The notes under the pieces were generated by a model. It was given only the letters and a program-made list of their open reading frames with translations. It searched no databases and was not told the origin of the DNA. Of a DNA stretch of 64,000 bases, positions 61,792-64,000 are shown piece by piece. The translations under genes were made by a program, and so were the position numbers. The stretch is from contig JAEPRB010000210.1 of assembly GCA_016758965.1 (NCBI GenBank), forward strand, positions 1 to 64,000, written 5' to 3'. Each line of letters begins with the position of its first letter. Within the stretch, counting starts at the first letter, position 1. The stretch comes from Circinella minor. Its lineage: Eukaryota; Mucoromycota; Mucoromycetes; Mucorales; Lichtheimiaceae.

Positions 61792-62988
61792 ATGAAAGGT
61801 CACGACGGACACGTCAAACATACCGAAGCGAACGGGATTCCTACCGGGGAGAACGGCAAAAAGTCATTTTCTTCATCGGGATATGGTTTTGTTACCCGCG
61901 TGACATCTTATCCGATTGTGAAAGATGGTTTTTCAACAGTGAAAACGTATACAGGAAAATCCAAAGTGGCAACATACGCTATTGATAAAGCCAACAATAC
62001 GCTGACCACCGTTAGTAGTTATCAACCTAAATATGTACAATCTTATTATGAGGCATATGTTCAACCTCATGTCCAACGCGCTGATGACCTTGGTTGCAAA
62101 TCCCTTGATTTGATTCAATCTCGTTTCCCCGTTGTCAATCAACCTACTGCCGAAATTGTTAGTGCTGTCAAGGCTCCTCCTCGAGATATTATCAACAATG
62201 TACGACATCGCGTCACTACACCTGCACAAGCAGCTGCTCGTGCTGCTAATGACCGCATTGGCTCAGTTGTTGATACATTTGAAAGCACCATCAATCATTA
62301 TTTACCTACTCCTACAACCAACAATGGTAAGCCCAAATCACTCAATAAATCTAATAAAACAACAAAAAAAGAAGCCAATCACGCTGTGCGTGTTTATCAA
62401 CTCTTAAATGAGGCGTCTGTACGTGTAAGTCAACTTGTTATCGAGAAAACGCCTCGTTCTAGTGGTGATATTGCCAATTTGTCCATTGTTCAAACAGCCT
62501 CCCAACAATTACAATTTGTTCAAGAAACTTTACGACAATCCATCCTTGTTTATTCTAAAGCAGCGCAAAAGCGCCTCCCAGAAAGTATCACTCATCGTTT
62601 CCATCAATTGCATGGTGCGTTGACAAATCAATTGAATCAAGTAGTTGGATTTGTCAAAACTCGAAGTGAGTTGCCCGATTGGATTAAATCACGCCTTCAA
62701 ACATTAGCTGATACAGCTACAGCTCAGTATAACTTTGCAAAAAAAGAATATGCTCGATCTGATATCGCAACGTATGACAAGGCAAAAAATGTAACTCAAA
62801 ACTTGCAAGCTCAGCTCTTGCCACTTTTGCAAAACGTCCAATCTCAAGTACAAGGGTATACAGAGTCAGTTCGCCAAAGAGCTCAAAAGGATTTGGGTCA
62901 TTATATCCGTCTCGGTAATAATACGGCTGAACAACAACAAAATGATACTACAGCTACAACTACAACATCGAAATCTAGTACACAGTAA
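61792..62988 (+). CDS. Perilipin-like lipid-droplet protein
   Basis: Single exon, 398 aa, starting at ATG 61792 (MKGHDGHVKHTEANG). An in-frame upstream TTG is not needed. The perilipin N-terminal domain is clear: VTRVTSYPIVKDGFSTVKTYTGKSKVATYAIDKANNTLTTVSSYQPKYVQSYYEAYVQPHVQRADDLGCKSLDLIQSRFPVVNQPTAEIVSAVKAP. This corresponds to the family's SRV-x-PLV, central helix and LD-x(3)-FPV-x(2)-P-T elements. The rest is a run of amphipathic helices rich in Gln/Ala with repeated LQxxLLP or VQSQVQ words, ending in a Thr/Ser tail. Fungal perilipins coat lipid droplets and limit lipase access. The absence of introns sets it apart from most neighbours. Confidence 0.87.
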   Translation: MKGHDGHVKHTEANGIPTGENGKKSFSSSGYGFVTRVTSYPIVKDGFSTVKTYTGKSKVATYAIDKANNTLTTVSSYQPKYVQSYYEAYVQPHVQRADDLGCKSLDLIQSRFPVVNQPTAEIVSAVKAPPRDIINNVRHRVTTPAQAAARAANDRIGSVVDTFESTINHYLPTPTTNNGKPKSLNKSNKTTKKEANHAVRVYQLLNEASVRVSQLVIEKTPRSSGDIANLSIVQTASQQLQFVQETLRQSILVYSKAAQKRLPESITHRFHQLHGALTNQLNQVVGFVKTRSELPDWIKSRLQTLADTATAQYNFAKKEYARSDIATYDKAKNVTQNLQAQLLPLLQNVQSQVQGYTESVRQRAQKDLGHYIRLGNNTAEQQQNDTTATTTTSKSSTQ

Positions 62989-63368
62989 AAAGGTATTTTA
63001 CCTATAAAACACACACTCTCTCCTCAGCCCATTCTATCCATAACTTTGTCTCAACTGAAATGATTCTTTTTTTCTATTTGTCTCTTTCTCTTATATCCCT
63101 ACTTTATTTTTTTTTACTATCAATATAACAAATATATTCTCCATTCCTTGACATTATATTATATAATTATAACTTCTTTTTTTTCGTTTCTTATTTTTTT
63201 TCTTTGCCTTATTCAATTTTATATTTTGAGTATATATATCCTCATAAATATCTTGCAAATCCTCAACTTCGTACCTTTTTTTTTACTTTTATTTTTAAAG
63301 ACTTATCCAATTTTTTTTTCTCGATATATACAATAAATTTGTCCCCTAAACTCTTTGTTGTTTTAATC
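62989..63368. other. Convergent 3' intergenic region (perilipin / COX20)
   Basis: These 380 bases are T-rich, with CTCTTTCTC tracts and several poly-T runs. No gene was recognised. The open frame at 63148-63336 is a T-rich artefact. Confidence 0.55.
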
Positions 63369-64000
63369 TTATTTATTAAGTGATTGATCATTATCATTTT
63401 TGGCAGGAGAAGGAATATCATCAACAATTACTTGGAATGCTTTATCTTTGCCTTGGGCATCTACTCTACGTTTTTCCCCTCTTGAATTGGATTCCTTGAC
63501 AATTAAATGTAATCTTTCTAATTTGGATTTTCTATCCATTTGACACATTTCAAAACTAATTAATGATATACCACAAAATGCTGCTACTGCCCAATTGGCA
63601 GATGTAGGTACCGCTCCTAAATAGACAACAACATATCATCCCACATAAAATAAGTAATTAATTTATAAATATTATTATTATCCAACTTTATTATTTATTT
63701 ATTTATATCCTTACGTTTTACGATATATCGAATACCACCGACACCAAAAGCTCCTCCCATACCATATAGTAAAGCATTTCTTGCACAAGGAATTTTACCG
63801 ACATTTTTAAAATCTTCTGCTTTAATTGTCTGTTTTTTGTAATTTTATTTTAAAATGTTTAAAATTGTTGTTAATTTCGCTTCGAGAATACATGCCCTTT
63901 CAAAAAAAGAAAAAAAAAAGACGAGAGACTGAAAGAAAGAAAAAATAATAAAAGTCTGTTGTTCTTGTTGTTGTTGTTTCCCTTACCTGAAATGCTTCTG
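63369..64000 (-). CDS. COX20: Cytochrome c oxidase assembly factor Cox20 (5' end outside the window)
   Basis: Partial gene. The stop is at 63369-63371 and the most 5' exon visible continues past 64000. Read across two introns, the protein is ...EAFQTIKAEDFKNVGKIPCARNALLYGMGGAFGVGGIRYIVKR, then GAVPTSANWAVAAFCGISLISFEMCQMDRKSKLERLHLIV and a charged tail. The IPCAR motif followed by a glycine-rich span (LLYGMGGAFGVGGIR) and a second span with ANWAVAAF is diagnostic of Cox20, the inner-membrane chaperone of newly made Cox2. The tail (about 40 residues ending QSLNK) is basic then acidic. Confidence 0.88.

Noticed and set aside
1..64000. CRISPR arrays, LTR retrotransposons, rRNA genes, prokaryotic operons
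   Set aside because: None seen; the repeats present are microsatellites, TIR elements, SINE-like and LINE copies.

Overview
The window looks like a chromosomal segment from an AT-rich, intron-dense early-diverging fungus, most likely Mucoromycota and probably Mucorales (inference). The reasons are: short GT-AG introns of mostly 50-100 nt in almost every gene; strictly eukaryotic housekeeping genes (H+-ATPase, CDC50, PFA4, TIM23, COX20, phosphomevalonate kinase, fungal perilipin); an SR splicing factor with a zinc knuckle; and LINE, PIF/Harbinger and Tnp2 elements plus a degenerate gene that resembles a high-copy mucoralean family. Joined exons of ten genes were added up by hand and each total is a multiple of three, which supports the models. 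No tRNA, rRNA, CRISPR or bacterial-style operon was found.

Layout. 1-11.4 kb is a transposon block: a decayed Tnp2-type transposase (minus) with a divergent companion gene; a two-gene PIF/Harbinger element (Myb-like partner plus, transposase minus, convergent); and a degenerate, 5'-truncated LINE. 11.6-39.8 kb is a compact gene island: synaptojanin-type phosphoinositide phosphatase (-), MAPKBP1/WDR62-like WD40 scaffold (+), TPR/F-box/LRR protein (-), acyl-protein-thioesterase-like hydrolase (+), RSZ-type SR protein (-), phosphomevalonate kinase ERG8 (+), CDC50 (-), PFA4 palmitoyltransferase (+), TIM23 (-).

39.85-52.0 kb is gene-poor and relic-rich: a LINE RT relic, a 267-bp TA-flanked MITE, two SINE-like copies, a LINE 3' fragment, a pseudogene of a probable high-copy family that has been hit repeatedly by insertions, a 1.29-kb long-TIR element, and one small intact-looking Myb/SANT coiled-coil gene. 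52.0-64 kb returns to housekeeping genes: an SLC41/MgtE-type transporter (+), plasma-membrane H+-ATPase (-), a 3.7-kb non-coding gap, a perilipin-like lipid-droplet protein (+) and COX20 (-, running off the window).

Functional themes. Several host genes serve membranes and lipids: synaptojanin (phosphoinositides), CDC50 (flippase subunit), ERG8 (sterol precursors), PFA4 (S-acylation), the thioesterase-like hydrolase, H+-ATPase, SLC41 and perilipin. This looks like ordinary eukaryotic gene order rather than a cluster. The most informative material is in the transposon-rich flanks. There, two independent retro-insertions with 13-bp target-site duplications (LINE fragment and SINE-like element) can be read directly because removing them restores the exons of the interrupted gene.
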